Positions 37,681 to 49,223 of a DNA stretch of 64,000 nucleotides are shown here, piece by piece; the stretch's first letter is position 1; every line of letters begins with the position of its first letter. The position numbers and the translations under genes are program-made. Source of the DNA: Casuarina equisetifolia (lineage: Eukaryota > Streptophyta > Magnoliopsida > Fagales > Casuarinaceae); assembly GCA_028551475.1 (NCBI GenBank), contig CM052359.1, forward strand, positions 27,343,583 through 27,407,582, read 5' to 3'. The notes under the pieces are model-generated. The model ran no database searches, was not told the DNA's origin, and was given only the letters and a program-made list of their open reading frames with translations.

Positions 37681-37685
37681 GAAAC

Positions 37686-39956
37686 TCATATGGGTGCGGC
37701 GCACGTTGTCCTAAAATGACCTGTCTGATTGCATCGACTACAGTGCACTACCCGCTTCACACGACCTCGGTCTTCTGCTCGAACTCTTTTCTTTCTTGGT
37801 CGTCCAGGTGGCCGTAGTGATTTTGGTGGGTTAATAACAACTTCGATAACTTTGCTCTCACTTGGATCTCCTTCTGACAACTCTTTCCACAGGGACTTGT
37901 CAGGGATTGGATGTATAGTCTGTGAGTATGTCTTGCGATAGGTAGCAACAGTAAAACAACTCTCAGTAAATCGATGAACATTCTGCCTGCAAGACAGAAG
38001 CGCTGCCACAGCATGCGCGCAGGGCAAACCATACAACTGCCACCCTCGACAAAGGCAACAACGATTCCGAATGTCAACAATATTTGTTCCTTCATGAGAT
38101 ATAACTTCAAATTCAGCTTCATTAGCACGGAGCACCTGGTAAGTGCGAGCTCGCTCCAGAGCCTCTGCAACACGCCTCTCAGCAGTGGGCACAAGTATCG
38201 ATGTCCATTGCATACTGGTCTCTCGGCGTTCATTGAACCAAGTCATTAGCTGCCTTCTAATGCACTCCATCATCTGAATTATCGGAAGTCCAGAGGCTTC
38301 AAGAATCCAAGTATTCAAAGATTCAACTATGTTAGCTGTTAAATGACCAAACCGAGTTCCCTCAAAATACGCTGTAGCCCATAACCGAGGGGGTATCCTT
38401 CGAATCCAATATGCAGCATCTTGTGAAACCTCTTCAATTTCTAAAATTTTTGCTTCAAATTCGATCACAGTTAGAGCATGGGCAGCCTCCCATAGAAGGT
38501 TGACAAGCATCGGGTTATTAAACTCCTTGCGAAAGCTTTCACTCAAATGACGCATACAAAATCCATGAAATGCCGTTGGGAAATTAGCTTCCACTCCATC
38601 TACTATACCCTTCTGCCTGTCTGACAAAATGGTAAGCCTTGGCATGTTTTCAGTATTAATTTCAAGCAGATTATGAAGTTCTGACAGAAACCACATCCAA
38701 TTATCATCGTTCTCCTCATCAACTACACCAAATGCAAGAGGAAACAGAGCACCATCACCATCAAAACCAGTGGCAAGAAGCAAAGTACCGAGATACTTGC
38801 TTTTCAAATATGTCCTATCAAGCCCAAGGAGCGGACGACAAGCATTAAGAAAACCATAAATTGATGCCTGGAATGAGATGAAGAGACGCTGAAAGCAGTT
38901 ATCAGTCGGGTTTCCATAAACAGATGCAATACTCCCAGGGTTTGTCCTCTTAACCTGTTCACAGTATTGAGGAAGCAAGCGATATCCTTCTTCAAAGGAT
39001 CCACGCATTGCTGCCATGATCCGCTCCTTGCCTCGCCAAGCTTGCTTGTATGATAAGGTAATACCATGAACCCGGTGAATTTCTTCCAGTATCTCCTTAG
39101 GCTTGTAATTAGGATTCTCCCTAAGCCGTTGCTCCACAGAGTTTGCAACCCACTGAACAGAGGCTTGCTGATGGCCAAGATGTGCAATTCCTCCACATGT
39201 ATGAGCCTCATGGATTGTCCTGATTGTGAAAGTTGGAACCCCAGGCAGCTTTGCCGCATGAATGCGCCAGGGGCATCCTTCGCTGGCACATTTGGCTGTA
39301 AAGCGAGTCTTGTCAGATTTTATAGTCTGCATTTCAAAGTGCAAGGCAATAGCTGTATCCCTCAATGCTCTTCTACAGCTCTTGACATCAGGGAACTCTT
39401 GCCCCACCGACAGCTCATAACTAGGACTAGCAACAAGTGCACGAGCCTGGATAACAGGACTCGAGCTCAAGACAATTTGGGACTGCTGAATGGCCAGATC
39501 TTGAGCCGACTCAATCCCCATTTCCTGGCCTTGATCAATAGCTAGTTCCAGGTTCTCGTCAAGTTCCTGAGTCTCTGAAACACCCATTTCATGATTCTCA
39601 GATAAAGCTAACTCATGATTCTGTCCAGCAAGACCCAACTCGTGGTCATTATGATCAGGTTTCTGTTCCATAACCAATTCATTCTCATGCCCAGAACCAT
39701 GACCATCATCACCTTCTGGATCATGGCCTTGAAATGCATCCATTTCTTGGTCAAAGGCACGTCGTAATTCCAGTTCATGGTCATGGGTCTGTCCCAAAGC
39801 CAAATGATGCTCATGGGTTTGTCCCAATTCCAAATCATGGTTTTGTGAAAGCCCCACATCGTGATTGTGGCTCAAAGGCAATTGCTGATTCTGCCCAAGG
39901 ACTAAATTGCGACTTTGCCCAAGTATCAAATCATGGTTAGCCATCGACTTAGTCAA
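37686..39956 (-). CDS. MUG1: MUSTANG-type domesticated MuDR transposase (MUG1-like)
   Basis: One coding exon encodes 756 residues. An N-terminal region (about 8-130) is built of NHDLxLGQ-like His/Gln repeats. A MuDR N-terminal zinc-binding region (C223, C228, H249, H252) follows near 185-255. The MULE transposase core spans about 375-550 with D380, D446 and E545 at the catalytic-triad positions. A SWIM finger (C634, C646, H648), an AT-hook-like GRPRKKR at 718-724 and a CCHC knuckle (CSRCNQTGHFRTTC, 739-752) complete it. MUSTANG proteins are transposase-derived host genes, nuclear and required for normal growth and flowering in Arabidopsis; lack of a PB1 domain places this in the MUG-A group. 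No terminal inverted repeats were seen and the frame is intact, which supports domestication. Met5 (39944) is an alternative start and fits family N-termini better. FLK, its Arabidopsis neighbour from memory, lies 25 kb away in convergent orientation. Confidence 0.9.
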   Translation of the reverse strand: MTKSMANHDLILGQSRNLVLGQNQQLPLSHNHDVGLSQNHDLELGQTHEHHLALGQTHDHELELRRAFDQEMDAFQGHDPEGDDGHGSGHENELVMEQKPDHNDHELGLAGQNHELALSENHEMGVSETQELDENLELAIDQGQEMGIESAQDLAIQQSQIVLSSSPVIQARALVASPSYELSVGQEFPDVKSCRRALRDTAIALHFEMQTIKSDKTRFTAKCASEGCPWRIHAAKLPGVPTFTIRTIHEAHTCGGIAHLGHQQASVQWVANSVEQRLRENPNYKPKEILEEIHRVHGITLSYKQAWRGKERIMAAMRGSFEEGYRLLPQYCEQVKRTNPGSIASVYGNPTDNCFQRLFISFQASIYGFLNACRPLLGLDRTYLKSKYLGTLLLATGFDGDGALFPLAFGVVDEENDDNWMWFLSELHNLLEINTENMPRLTILSDRQKGIVDGVEANFPTAFHGFCMRHLSESFRKEFNNPMLVNLLWEAAHALTVIEFEAKILEIEEVSQDAAYWIRRIPPRLWATAYFEGTRFGHLTANIVESLNTWILEASGLPIIQMMECIRRQLMTWFNERRETSMQWTSILVPTAERRVAEALERARTYQVLRANEAEFEVISHEGTNIVDIRNRCCLCRGWQLYGLPCAHAVAALLSCRQNVHRFTESCFTVATYRKTYSQTIHPIPDKSLWKELSEGDPSESKVIEVVINPPKSLRPPGRPRKKRVRAEDRGRVKRVVHCSRCNQTGHFRTTCAAPI

Positions 39957-40059
39957 TCACGTTACTCGAAGAATGTCAAGAACAAACCTCCCTGACCTCA
40001 AGGAAAATCGACAAACTATAGTTTGATGCAACAACCTTCCAATTCTATTGCAAAAACGC

Positions 40060-41148
40060 CTGCAAAGAAAAATGATATTGTTACCATGAAACACCATGAC
40101 AAATCCTTCACATCCAGTACTAGTGCTGATAAAAAAGATACTAAATACGATGGAAAATCTCAAACTTGGCAATCCACCCTTAATATTTCCAAAGCCACCT
40201 TAATTTTCAAATAGACAAACACCTAGTCAGATTATTAATTCTCAAAATAAGAGCTTGATTACTTGGACCAAAATCGGGCAGATTATACAAAGCATGTGCA
40301 AAGATAAGAAAAGAAGGCAAAGGAAAAAAAAATAAGAAAAGAAAAGGAGTTCATACATTTCATTACCACTACCACTAAAAATTATGGGAATCAGACAAAC
40401 ACAATTAGAAGAATAAAAACCATATAAATAATATACTAAACCAGGCTACCGCACAAGGAGCTACACTCATCACTCTTTTAGAAGAACTAAAGCTCAGCAC
40501 TTGTTATGATTTGTTAACATCTAGAATTTGCAAATCTGCAAATTCACAGCAGCATTCAGACCACAATGCCGGCAAAGGATCAACCAACACGTCTGTTTTA
40601 CAACTCTTGCCACCGAAACCAATATACGGCAAGAAGTTGAAGAAACAAGTCAAACAGGGAACCAAAATGCCGGTGTAAAGAATAGGCACCAGAAACAAGA
40701 AAGCGAAGTGTTGAAAATCTTACAATTTTCACTTCTTTTTTTTGCCTCAAAACGTTTAAAACAATGGAGACCTGGCAAACACAAACCTCCTCCATCAAGA
40801 TTAATCTTAACACCATCATCTAACTACAACTCAACTGAGCTTCACATAGTGATCGTCTCCTAACTGAAACTCCAAAGTACAAAAAAGGAGAGAGCATGAG
40901 CTTCAAATCTAAAGATTTTCGGCCACAAACCCTGAAGCAAAAAATAAAAAATAAAAAAGCCGAAACGCCTTCCATCTAGTAAGTTATCCAGTCCCAAGCT
41001 AAACCAATTAGCTCGAAAGGCATAAACTTCAACAACAACCAAATCACACCCACCACGCAAAACAACACAAAGCATAAATCAACAGCTCAAGAACCAAAAT
41101 ATCCTGAAACCATTTAAAACCCATCAAATAAAACCACAAATAAAGTAC
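40060..41148 (-). other. MUG1: MUG1 5' leader intron
   Basis: On the minus strand a donor AAAG|GTACTT (after 41149) and an acceptor TTTCTTTGCAG (ending at 40060) bracket 1089 bp, followed by about 100 bases of leader before the ATG. The first exon would extend from 41149 up to about 41400 in C/T-rich sequence. Splice quality and position are good; the transcription start is not resolved. Short open frames inside are incidental. Confidence 0.55.
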
Positions 41149-41399
41149 CTTTGTTAGTGCAAACCCAAAATTACATCCTCAGAAGCGCAAAACACAGAGA
41201 AACGGGAAGTTAGCTGTGCCCAACACCTCGAAATCAGAAGCCCGGAAGCTTCAATCTCTAGATGCAAACGAGAATTGAGAATCGGGATTTGCAAGAAAGA
41301 TAGAAAATGGGGAGGAAGATTTTTGAAAAGAAACGAGAAATTTGAAAAGCAGGGGTAAGGTGAATTTGGCGGGTAACGGGAGAAAATCGGAAATTGGGT

Positions 41400-42490
41400 G
41401 AGGGGAGGAGGGTTGGAGGGGTGGGATTGGGAAATTGAGAGGGGCAGAAGAGGAAGAGGGGATGCGAGGGCTGAGAAGGGAAATCACAGGCTGGGGGATG
41501 AGGAACGAGAGGGGGTATTTTAGGGAAAAAGGCAGGTTGATTCGGGGTTGCATTTCCGTTGGGTTTTTCAGAGTTACTGTTTTGTCCTTTTTTGATGAGT
41601 CCATTTTAACTGAGCTGGGCTTTGGGGACAGAGGATCCAGCTCAGCGCAATGGGTTTGTCTTTTTTTTCTTTTTCTTTTTTTACTTCCTTTTTTATTTTT
41701 CCTTTTCTTAATTGAGATTTTAGTCAGTTCCAACTTTTAGAGATTCGGCTCAAATTTTTTGAAGAGGAAGTAAGAGCAACATTGAGCACTTATAAAAGAA
41801 TTTTTGTAACTAATTTATTCCGAAGTTAAAAGATAGAATATTAACTGAACAAATCATAAAGTCAATAGATAAGTAGCACAATAATTAGTAATTTACCTCT
41901 TGAAATTTTAGGTCTTGAATTTGGTATCTCATACTCTTATTATTTTCCTTTTTACGAAATAAAAAATAAATAAATCATGCATTAGTTCCTTGTGAAACTC
42001 AACTTTTATAAGACATCATAGATATCTCTTATTAAAGCTTAAATAATTTTATAGAGTATACTATAGATGACTAATGCATTTTCAAAAATATGGAACATCA
42101 TATACACTGATGTAGAATATGACAAAAACATTAACTATTTGAGTTAGAAAGACTTTGACACCACAAAAAGTTGGTTTTGTATTAGATAAATGAATTGGGA
42201 AGATATTACATAGATGTTAAATCCTATTTTGATTTTTTAATTGTTTAAAAAATTTTTATGACTTTCTAAACTTAGTCCACTATAACTTTGAGTTGTATTT
42301 TTTTAAAATATAAAACATATTTCTCTTATATAGCATATAGCATTTTTCTTGGCTTTCTAAATATTTTAGCAATTAAATTATGTTACATAAAATAAATTCC
42401 ATAATGGAAGACACATATAAAAATTGATTTTTTCAGCAATAGAGATAAGAAAAGTATTCAACCAAACTTGTATATCAATTATTTAATAAT
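41400..42490. other. MUG1 upstream region and AT-rich spacer
   Basis: Sequence to about 41740 is strand-asymmetric (C/T-rich on the minus strand) and contains the probable MUG1 promoter and leader start. It keeps a 160-codon minus frame open (41251-41733) that looks compositional. Beyond 41750 the DNA is strongly AT-rich and no gene was seen. Confidence 0.35.
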
Positions 42491-43760
42491 GTTTAATTAT
42501 AAAATATGTCTACCTAATTTACAAGTTATCTTTTGAGTTAGATGTTGGATTTTATAATATAGTTTAAAATCTAAGTTTATTTATTCTAACTTTCATTCAA
42601 CTTTGATCTTTACGTATGCTTGGTATGTAAATAGTGTTTATTTTATTTTATTCAACCTTAAGTTAGTAGTAGATTTTGTTAAAAAATTAATATCTAACCT
42701 AAAAGTCGACTTAAGAATTAATAAAACCCTTTTTAGTTTAAATAACTACACAAATTTATGCCTTAACGATGTAGGACACCATAACACACCCTCTTAAGTT
42801 GGTGTTACATATAAATTAAAGGTTCCCGACTTGTTAAGAGGAAAGTGAAGCTTAGTGAACAAATTTGCCAAATGTTTCTTGGTTGAAATATGATAACTAC
42901 ATATAATCCCCCTAATAATCTTTTCTTATATGAAGTAACAATCAATCTTTGTATGCTTAATCTTTTTGTTGATTATAAGGCTCACAACTATTTTCATCTT
43001 AAATTTATTATCATAAAATAAAGAGACAAGTCTTAAATATAATACCTATAAATCATTAAGTAGCCCTAAGATCCAAATTACCTTACAAGATGTGGATGTC
43101 ATGGCATTGAACCTTTTATGGAAGATTGAAACACAATACCTTGCTTTTTGTACTTCCAAGAGACTAAAGAACTACCAAGCATTATATGAAAATATGTGAT
43201 TGATCTTCCACTTATAGAACATTTTCCATAAGTAAAGTCATAATAAGTTTGCAAATTCAACTACTATGCAATTTCATAAGTAATCCTAATTTAAAAAGAG
43301 TGCTTAAGATACTTAACTATGCATAAAATCTATTTTTGATGTAATAGCTTAGCAACATGCATAAGTGAGTTAATATTTACACAATATAATGTATATGTGG
43401 CCATTTAATGGTAAGATAAATTAACTTTCCTATGAGTCTCTAGTATTTTGTGACATTAGATAATGGTGGGTCATTCATATTATCAAGAGTTGATTATGCT
43501 CTTAAGTAGTTAACTTGTGGCCCTAATATATATAGGAGTTTGTAGACTTGCATCTAGACAATCTACACTTTAATATAATCTCCAAAATATACTTAATTTG
43601 ATTGATTATGATATCAAGCTTCGATCTTCTAAACTCAATACCAAGAAAGTATTTCAATATTAAGGTAAAACTTTGAGTACAAATATCAAGCCATTAATAG
43701 TGCCTTGTTAAGTTAATTTAACATGTCTTTGTTTGCGTTCACCAACTCTTGACTCAACTT
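42490..43760 (-). mobile_element. Copia 3' remnant (late RT, RNase H, LTR part)
   Basis: Read on the minus strand from about 43680 to 42800, translations follow late Copia pol: a KYFLGIEF block, an early RNase H stretch (SITYFHIMLGSSLVSWKYKKQ) and the final RNase H region. A purine tract (AACTTAAGAGGGTG) ends near 42788, and TGTTATGGTGTCC then opens the presumed LTR, which runs to lower coordinates without a clear end. It is broken many times and old. No gag, protease or integrase was recognised. Confidence 0.65.
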
Positions 43761-44540
43761 TTTTTGAGGTAAATAATAAATTTCTTAACACATTTCATAT
43801 ATAAGAGAGTGTTAAGGATGAAGACCCACATTGAAAAATACAATATTTGAAACGATGTTTAAACATAAACTAATATATTGTAACTCATAGATTCACTCGT
43901 GGGTTAGACTTCAAAAATTAGGGTGACTGTCAATGTCAATGACATGTCCGTAAGAATAGAGAAATCCAGGACCGACAATTAGAAGCACGTCTTGTTTATT
44001 ATCTATAACGAAAAACGTTTGCAAGAGGTCTCTCTAAGTGAAAGCTTCCCATATCGCAATGTCTTGTTAATTGTTACTATTTAAGGTGATTAGTGGAAGA
44101 AAATAATGAAAGACATCCTCATGGTTTTGTCAATTGAAACAATTCTTTGCTCAGGTGTTGATTGTCGAGCTAGCTGTTGCAGATTCTCACAATTATCCTC
44201 TCCTTGATGACGGCTTGAAATGTGTTGGGGGGAGAGTTTGGTCCATCAGAAGCATCATTTGAGCCCTACTTTTTTCTTTTCTTCATCATTTTCTCCACCG
44301 ACGAAAAGAGGAAAGCAGTTGGGTTGACGGCCAGCCAATCAAAACTCTCCTATGAGGTGGATTGTTAGCCTATTTCACCGACATGTCTGTAAAAACTCTC
44401 CCTCCTCCCTTTGTTGAAGAACAAAACTTAATCCTCATTACTTAATTTTCTTCGTTTTTTACTTTTTCTTAATCAATAATTATAATAGCGTCTATCAAAT
44501 TTAACATCATTCAGAAAGAAGAATTAGTGCAATAACCGAG
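43760..44540. other. Intergenic sequence upstream of the MyoB gene
   Basis: No gene or element was recognised. It should contain the MyoB promoter towards its right end. A short plus-strand open frame at 44547-44804 lies in the presumed MyoB leader and looks incidental. Confidence 0.35.
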
Positions 44541-44896
44541 GAATGAATGAAATACCAGAGAAGTGCATTATTGGAGCTAAAGTCCCGCGAATCTTTACGG
44601 TTCTATTTGGGGCACTTTCGTTATTGCGTATCTTTTTCTCTTATCAGCAGCCGACTTTTAGGCACATGTCGGCTTGAAAATGTGACAACTACGTGCGGAT
44701 CCGTTGGAAAGCTTCAACCTTTCGGTTGCGCTTTGTTTCTATTTGCATATTCTCTCTCACATTGCACAAACTACAAAATTGGTCCTCTTGCTTTGTTGTC
44801 ATGAGCTTAAATATGGTCACTCTGATTTGACATTCCATCTCTCTCTATTCATCGCCTTCCTGGGTTTTGCACATGAACAGCCTAACGTATTTGCTG

Positions 44897-45785
44897 GTAC
44901 TCTTCTCTTCTCTTCTCTTCTCTTCCCGTCGAATTTTGTTTGATCAATTTTGTTTTTTGTCTTATGCTGCTGGCTTTTTTTTCTTTCCTCATGTTAATTT
45001 GGTCGGATAAATGTGCTCGTTGATTGATTCCCTGAGAAGGATCTTACTTTTGGTGTTATGCGATTCGTTTTTTTGACTGCTGGCAATTTGCAATTTGGAT
45101 GTTCAGCTAACTGAAGGTCCATGTTTTTGATGCTATTGATCTCTTATGACAAATAGGTTTTTGTCTTTTGCTTTAAGTTTTGGTCTCTTTGGTTTCAGGG
45201 GTCGGTGTTGTTTTCTGGGTATTGTCCCTGGACGACAAGTGTTCATTACTGAGAATTGACTTCCTCATTGTTTTCTTTTCCCCTCTTGGAGCCTTTCATT
45301 ATTTATGTTTGCCACTTCAGGATCTAGTTGGGTCCTTTGTTTGTGTTAATTTGTGTTTTCTTTCCTCATGTTAATTTGGCTGGATAAATGTGGTCATCGA
45401 TTGATTCTCTGAGAATTGATCTTACTTTTGGTGTTATGCGATTCTTTTTTTTTTCTTACTTCTGGCAGTTTGCAATTTGGATGTTTAGCTAACTGAAGGT
45501 CTATGTTTTTTTATGCTATTGATCTCTTATGACAAATTGGTTTCTGTCTTTTGCTTTGAGTTTTGGTCTCTTTGGTTTCAGGGGTCTGGTGTTGTTCTCT
45601 GGGTATTGTCCCTGAACAACGAGTGTTCATTACTGAGAAATGACTTCCTCATTGTTTTCTTTTCCCCTCTTGGAGCTTCTCATTGTTTTTGTTTGCCACA
45701 TCAGGATCTAGTTGGGTGCTTTATTTGTGTGTTTTTGGTCCTAACTTTGTACTAATTCCCTTTGTTTTTTTTCATTAATGGCCAG
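44897..45785 (+). other. MyoB 5' leader intron
   Basis: A donor CTG|GTACTC at 44897 is followed at once by a CTTCT pentanucleotide run (about 44901-44927). An acceptor ATGGCCAG ends at 45785, and the coding ATG is 104 bases further on. The intron contains a 377 bp tandem duplication. The exact donor is less certain than the acceptor. Confidence 0.5.
44983..45736. repeat. 377 bp tandem duplication in the MyoB leader intron
   Basis: CTTTCCTCATGTTAATTTGG begins at 44983 and again at 45360. Both copies share GGTGTTATGCGATTC, TAACTGAAGGT, GGTATTGTCCCTG, GTGTTCATTACTGAGAA and TCAGGATCTAGTTGGGT blocks, about 90% identical by eye. The copies carry parallel but non-homologous-to-anything open frames. 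It is a local duplication rather than a recognised transposon. Confidence 0.88.
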
Positions 45786-45889
45786 TGTTGAGATTCACCT
45801 TGGATTGTTGGTTTCATAGTAGTGGATTGGAAATTCGTCTGTTTCAAGCAATCGGTTTCTTCTTCTTGAAAATCAATACGTTCTCTGGC

Positions 45890-48800
45890 ATGGCTCCAAT
45901 GGGGGTTTCATCTACTAAACCACGTAGAACTTCCCGGGGTTTAGCCAATGCTCTGGCTTCTGCTGTTCTTGAATGGTTACTCATTCTTTTTTTGTTTGTT
46001 AATGCCATATTCTCTTTCTTGGTCACAAAGTTTGCTCGATGCTGCAAATTGCAAACACCGTGCTTGCTATGCTCGAGGCTTGACCACGTTTTTGGAAGTA
46101 AAAAACATGGATACCGTTGGGAATTGATCTGCGGTAATCACAAGTTGGAGATCTCTTCCTTAGTTTTTTGTCGCGCTCACAATAAGCTCATAGATGTTCA
46201 CGGAATGTGTGAAACTTGCCTCTTCTCATTTGCAACTATTGATAAATCCAATGCTGAAACATACAGATTATTGGTGGGTAAATTGGGCGAGGATACGTCC
46301 TGTGGTTTTGACCGAGACCCGTTACTTGAGTCACATGAAACTTGTTGCTCAAGTTTAAGGCATTGTTCTTGTTGCAGTGAGCCATGGGTTTTAAGCGCGC
46401 ATCCGCAGAAGTTGTTACAAACTAAATCAGCTGGCTATGAAGCTGCTGAGCTTGATATGCCTTTATCCGGTGTGGTTGGGCTTAATCAGGATAACCTGGA
46501 GATGGAAAGAGAAAAACCATCTCTGTCGGTTAGGGCTACTAATCCAAGTAGTGGACTCGATACTTTATCTCATGTTGGTTATACAGAACTGAAGGTCACT
46601 TCTGATACCGAATCTGAGGTCCTGTACTCGGACGATGATGATGCAAGTGCTTTGCCTCGTGGAACTGATATTTCAAAGGATGACCTTGCTATTCAAGGTG
46701 TTCAGTTGGATTCACAGATTATTAGTCTAGCTGATTATTCGGCCACTGAAAAACTGATAATTGTGGATTCTGCTGCTGAGGCTTCCTCTTCGATTTCACA
46801 GGTGCAAATAGATTCTACTCAAGTTGATGGTGGTACATCTGTGGCGTCAAGTGATGCTGTCAAGAATGGTATTGAGGAACTGAACTGGCAACAAGCCGAG
46901 ATCAAGAACAGTGCCCCTACACCAACTGAAGCTGATAGCAGGGCCAATTCTGCTTCGCCGATGGATCTTATTTCCCTTGATTATACAATTCCTTTATCTG
47001 ATGCGATGGAAACCATTATTGAAGAACCAAAAGAAAGCCGTAAGTTCAGACTTTTCCAGCTTCTCTTGTTCTTTATCTTTTATTCTGTTGCTATGGAAAC
47101 CATTATTGATTCTGCACTTTTTGAACTTTGGGAACTAAATGAGAAGTGAAACCCATGTTCTTTATCTCTTCATTGCTTCATTGCAGTGGTATGTCAGTAT
47201 ATTTTTCATAAGCATCAAAGATTAGTAGGTGCCCCCTCCTTACCAATCTCCCTTCCCATGTTGAAGTTTAGTCTGAAAAAGAAATGTCCCATTTCCAAAT
47301 TTCAGGATATTCACATTTGTGACTTCTCATAAATAATTTGGGTTTGTGTGAAATATTTGAGTACAGTGTCAAGGACGGTTATAATGAACTGTTTTACTTC
47401 ATGCAACGTTCACACTCTATAGTTTTACTGGTTTTCACTAGCATTTTGTTTTTCTTTTAATTTTAATTATTTCTTTATTTCTTTCAGTAGATATTGATAA
47501 AACTGTTGAAGATGGGCAAAACTCTGTGGCAGACTATGGGAAAATCAATGATGCTAGAACTACACTAATATTTTCATCTGAAATTGGTAAAGAGACAAAG
47601 CCTTTTTCAATTGACACTGCTCAACTAGCATCCAGTTCACTGGATCTCGGTGATGCTTATAAAATAGCTGTTGGCAGTAGAGGAAGACAATCATCTGGTG
47701 TACTTGTAGAGCAATGGGTGGGAAAAGATAATTCAAGAGTTTCTGAAGATTTGAAGCTCTTATTGTTTCAATTATCTGCCTCTCGAGGGATTGAGCGACC
47801 AATAAACGACAAGAGTCCTAGACTTTCTGTAAGTAGTGATGAATCAAAGACCATAGATGCAGCTACTTCTATTAGAATGCAGACACTTCAAGCGGGTAAC
47901 TCACTTGAGCAGAATCAGTCTAATTTATCTTTGGATGGAAGCACACTCCAAAAAAGAATCTCACTTGAGAGAAATGGATCTGGTTTGTCTCTGGATGGAA
48001 GCATTCTTCAGAAGAGGATCTCGCTTGAAAGAAATGAATCTGGTCTTTCTCTGGATGGAAGCATGTTTCAGAAAATATTCTCACTTGAGAGAAATGAGTC
48101 TGGTTTGTCTCTGGATGGGAGCAATGTCAGTGAAATTGAAGGTGAAAGTGTGGGTGATAGATTGAAACGACAGATTGAGCATGATAAGAAACATATGAAT
48201 TTGTTATATAAGGAGTTGGAAGAAGAAAGAAATGCTTCTGCGATTGCTGCCAATCAGGCCATGGCAATGATTACTAAATTGCAGGAGGAGAAGGCAACAC
48301 TCCATATGGAAGCCTTGCAGTGCCTACGACTAATGGAAGAGCAATCTGAGTATGACACAGAAGCACTTCAAAAAGCTAATGACCTTCTTACAGATAGGGA
48401 AAAAGAGATACAAGATCTAGAGGCGGAGCTTGATTTTTATAGGAATAAATTTCAATATGAATTGATGTCAGACAAAATAGTGGAGAAAACTTGTGATGTG
48501 AAGGCAAGAGATATTGGAATATATCTTTCGGAATCAGTTTGTGATGAGGATGGAGCAGATGATCGTAGAGACTCAGTTACTGAAAAGGTTGACATCTGTG
48601 ACGAAGTTGAAGGAACCGGTATGCCACTGGGTGATAAGGATACAGGTACCATGAAGAATCCACTGCTAGAGTTTGAAGATGACAGGTTACATATTTTGAA
48701 ATGTTTGAAAAAGTTGGAAAAGGAGCTTTGTTTGTTTTCTGAGAAGGGGGAATACTTGACAAATAGTGAATATTGTATAAATGGAAGTGGAGATTGGAAA

Positions 48801-49223
48801 AGTGACTTCAAGAAGTCTAATTTTAATGGTGGAGCTCAAGAAAATGGTGCAGTAGAAGAGGATGATTTGTCAATGCAAAATGATATATCTGTATCTAGTG
48901 CGAATCTCCCTGCTGAAGCTTCATTTGAGAAATCTCAGTCCATAGGCAAGGAAAATATCAAATTTGAAGGTAATGGGCAGGGCTCTCCTGGGCTTCATAG
49001 AGGGACTGATTTAGCTTCCCTTAGAAATGAGATTTTAGATTTGGATAGAAGGTTGGAAGCACTAGAAGCAGACCAAACTTTTCTTGAGCATACTATTAAT
49101 TCAGTCAGAGATGGAGAGGAAGGGCTTCAATTAGTGAGGGAGATAGCTTCTCGCTTGCTAGAATTACGAATGATTGGTATAAGAAGAATGGATAACCATA
49201 TCTCAAGGATTCATGTGAAATAA
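45890..49223 (+). CDS. Myosin-binding protein with GTD-binding (DUF593) domain, MyoB-like
   Basis: Two exons, 45890-47039 and 47488-49223, splice with phase 1 to give about 961 residues. The N-terminus carries a transmembrane segment (about 27-48, WLLILFLFVNAIFSFLVTKF), then Cys-rich motifs (TPCLLCSRLDH, HGMCETCLFSFAT) typical of the family. The GTD-binding/DUF593 coiled coil lies at about 604-704 (DRLKRQIEHDKKHMNLLYKE... to ...LDFYRNKF). A second short helical region (LRNEILDLDRRLEALEADQTFLE) lies near the C-terminus. MyoB proteins sit on endomembrane vesicles and bind class XI myosins as receptors driving cytoplasmic streaming. The start is the ATG giving the family N-terminus (MAPMG...TSRGL); an upstream in-frame ATG before the leader-intron acceptor would be spliced away. 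Exon 2 carries a four-copy 20-residue tandem repeat just before DUF593. Confidence 0.9.
47901..48125 (+). repeat. In-frame 60 bp tandem repeat in the MyoB coding region
   Basis: Units begin exactly every 60 bases at 47901, 47961, 48021 and 48081, the last one partial. Each encodes a variant of SLERNESGLSLDGSxLQKRI. The repeat covers about residues 523-596 and ends at the start of the conserved EIEGES sequence before DUF593. Confidence 0.93.

Noticed and set aside
41251-41733. 160-codon minus-strand open frame upstream of MUG1, Pro/Ser/Lys-rich
   Set aside because: It overlaps the C/T-rich leader exon, and its composition explains the openness. A leader uORF is possible but unsupported.
45180-45755. 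Two similar short frames in the MyoB leader intron (LIVFFSPLGA... blocks)
   Set aside because: They arise from the 377 bp duplication inside an intron and match no protein.
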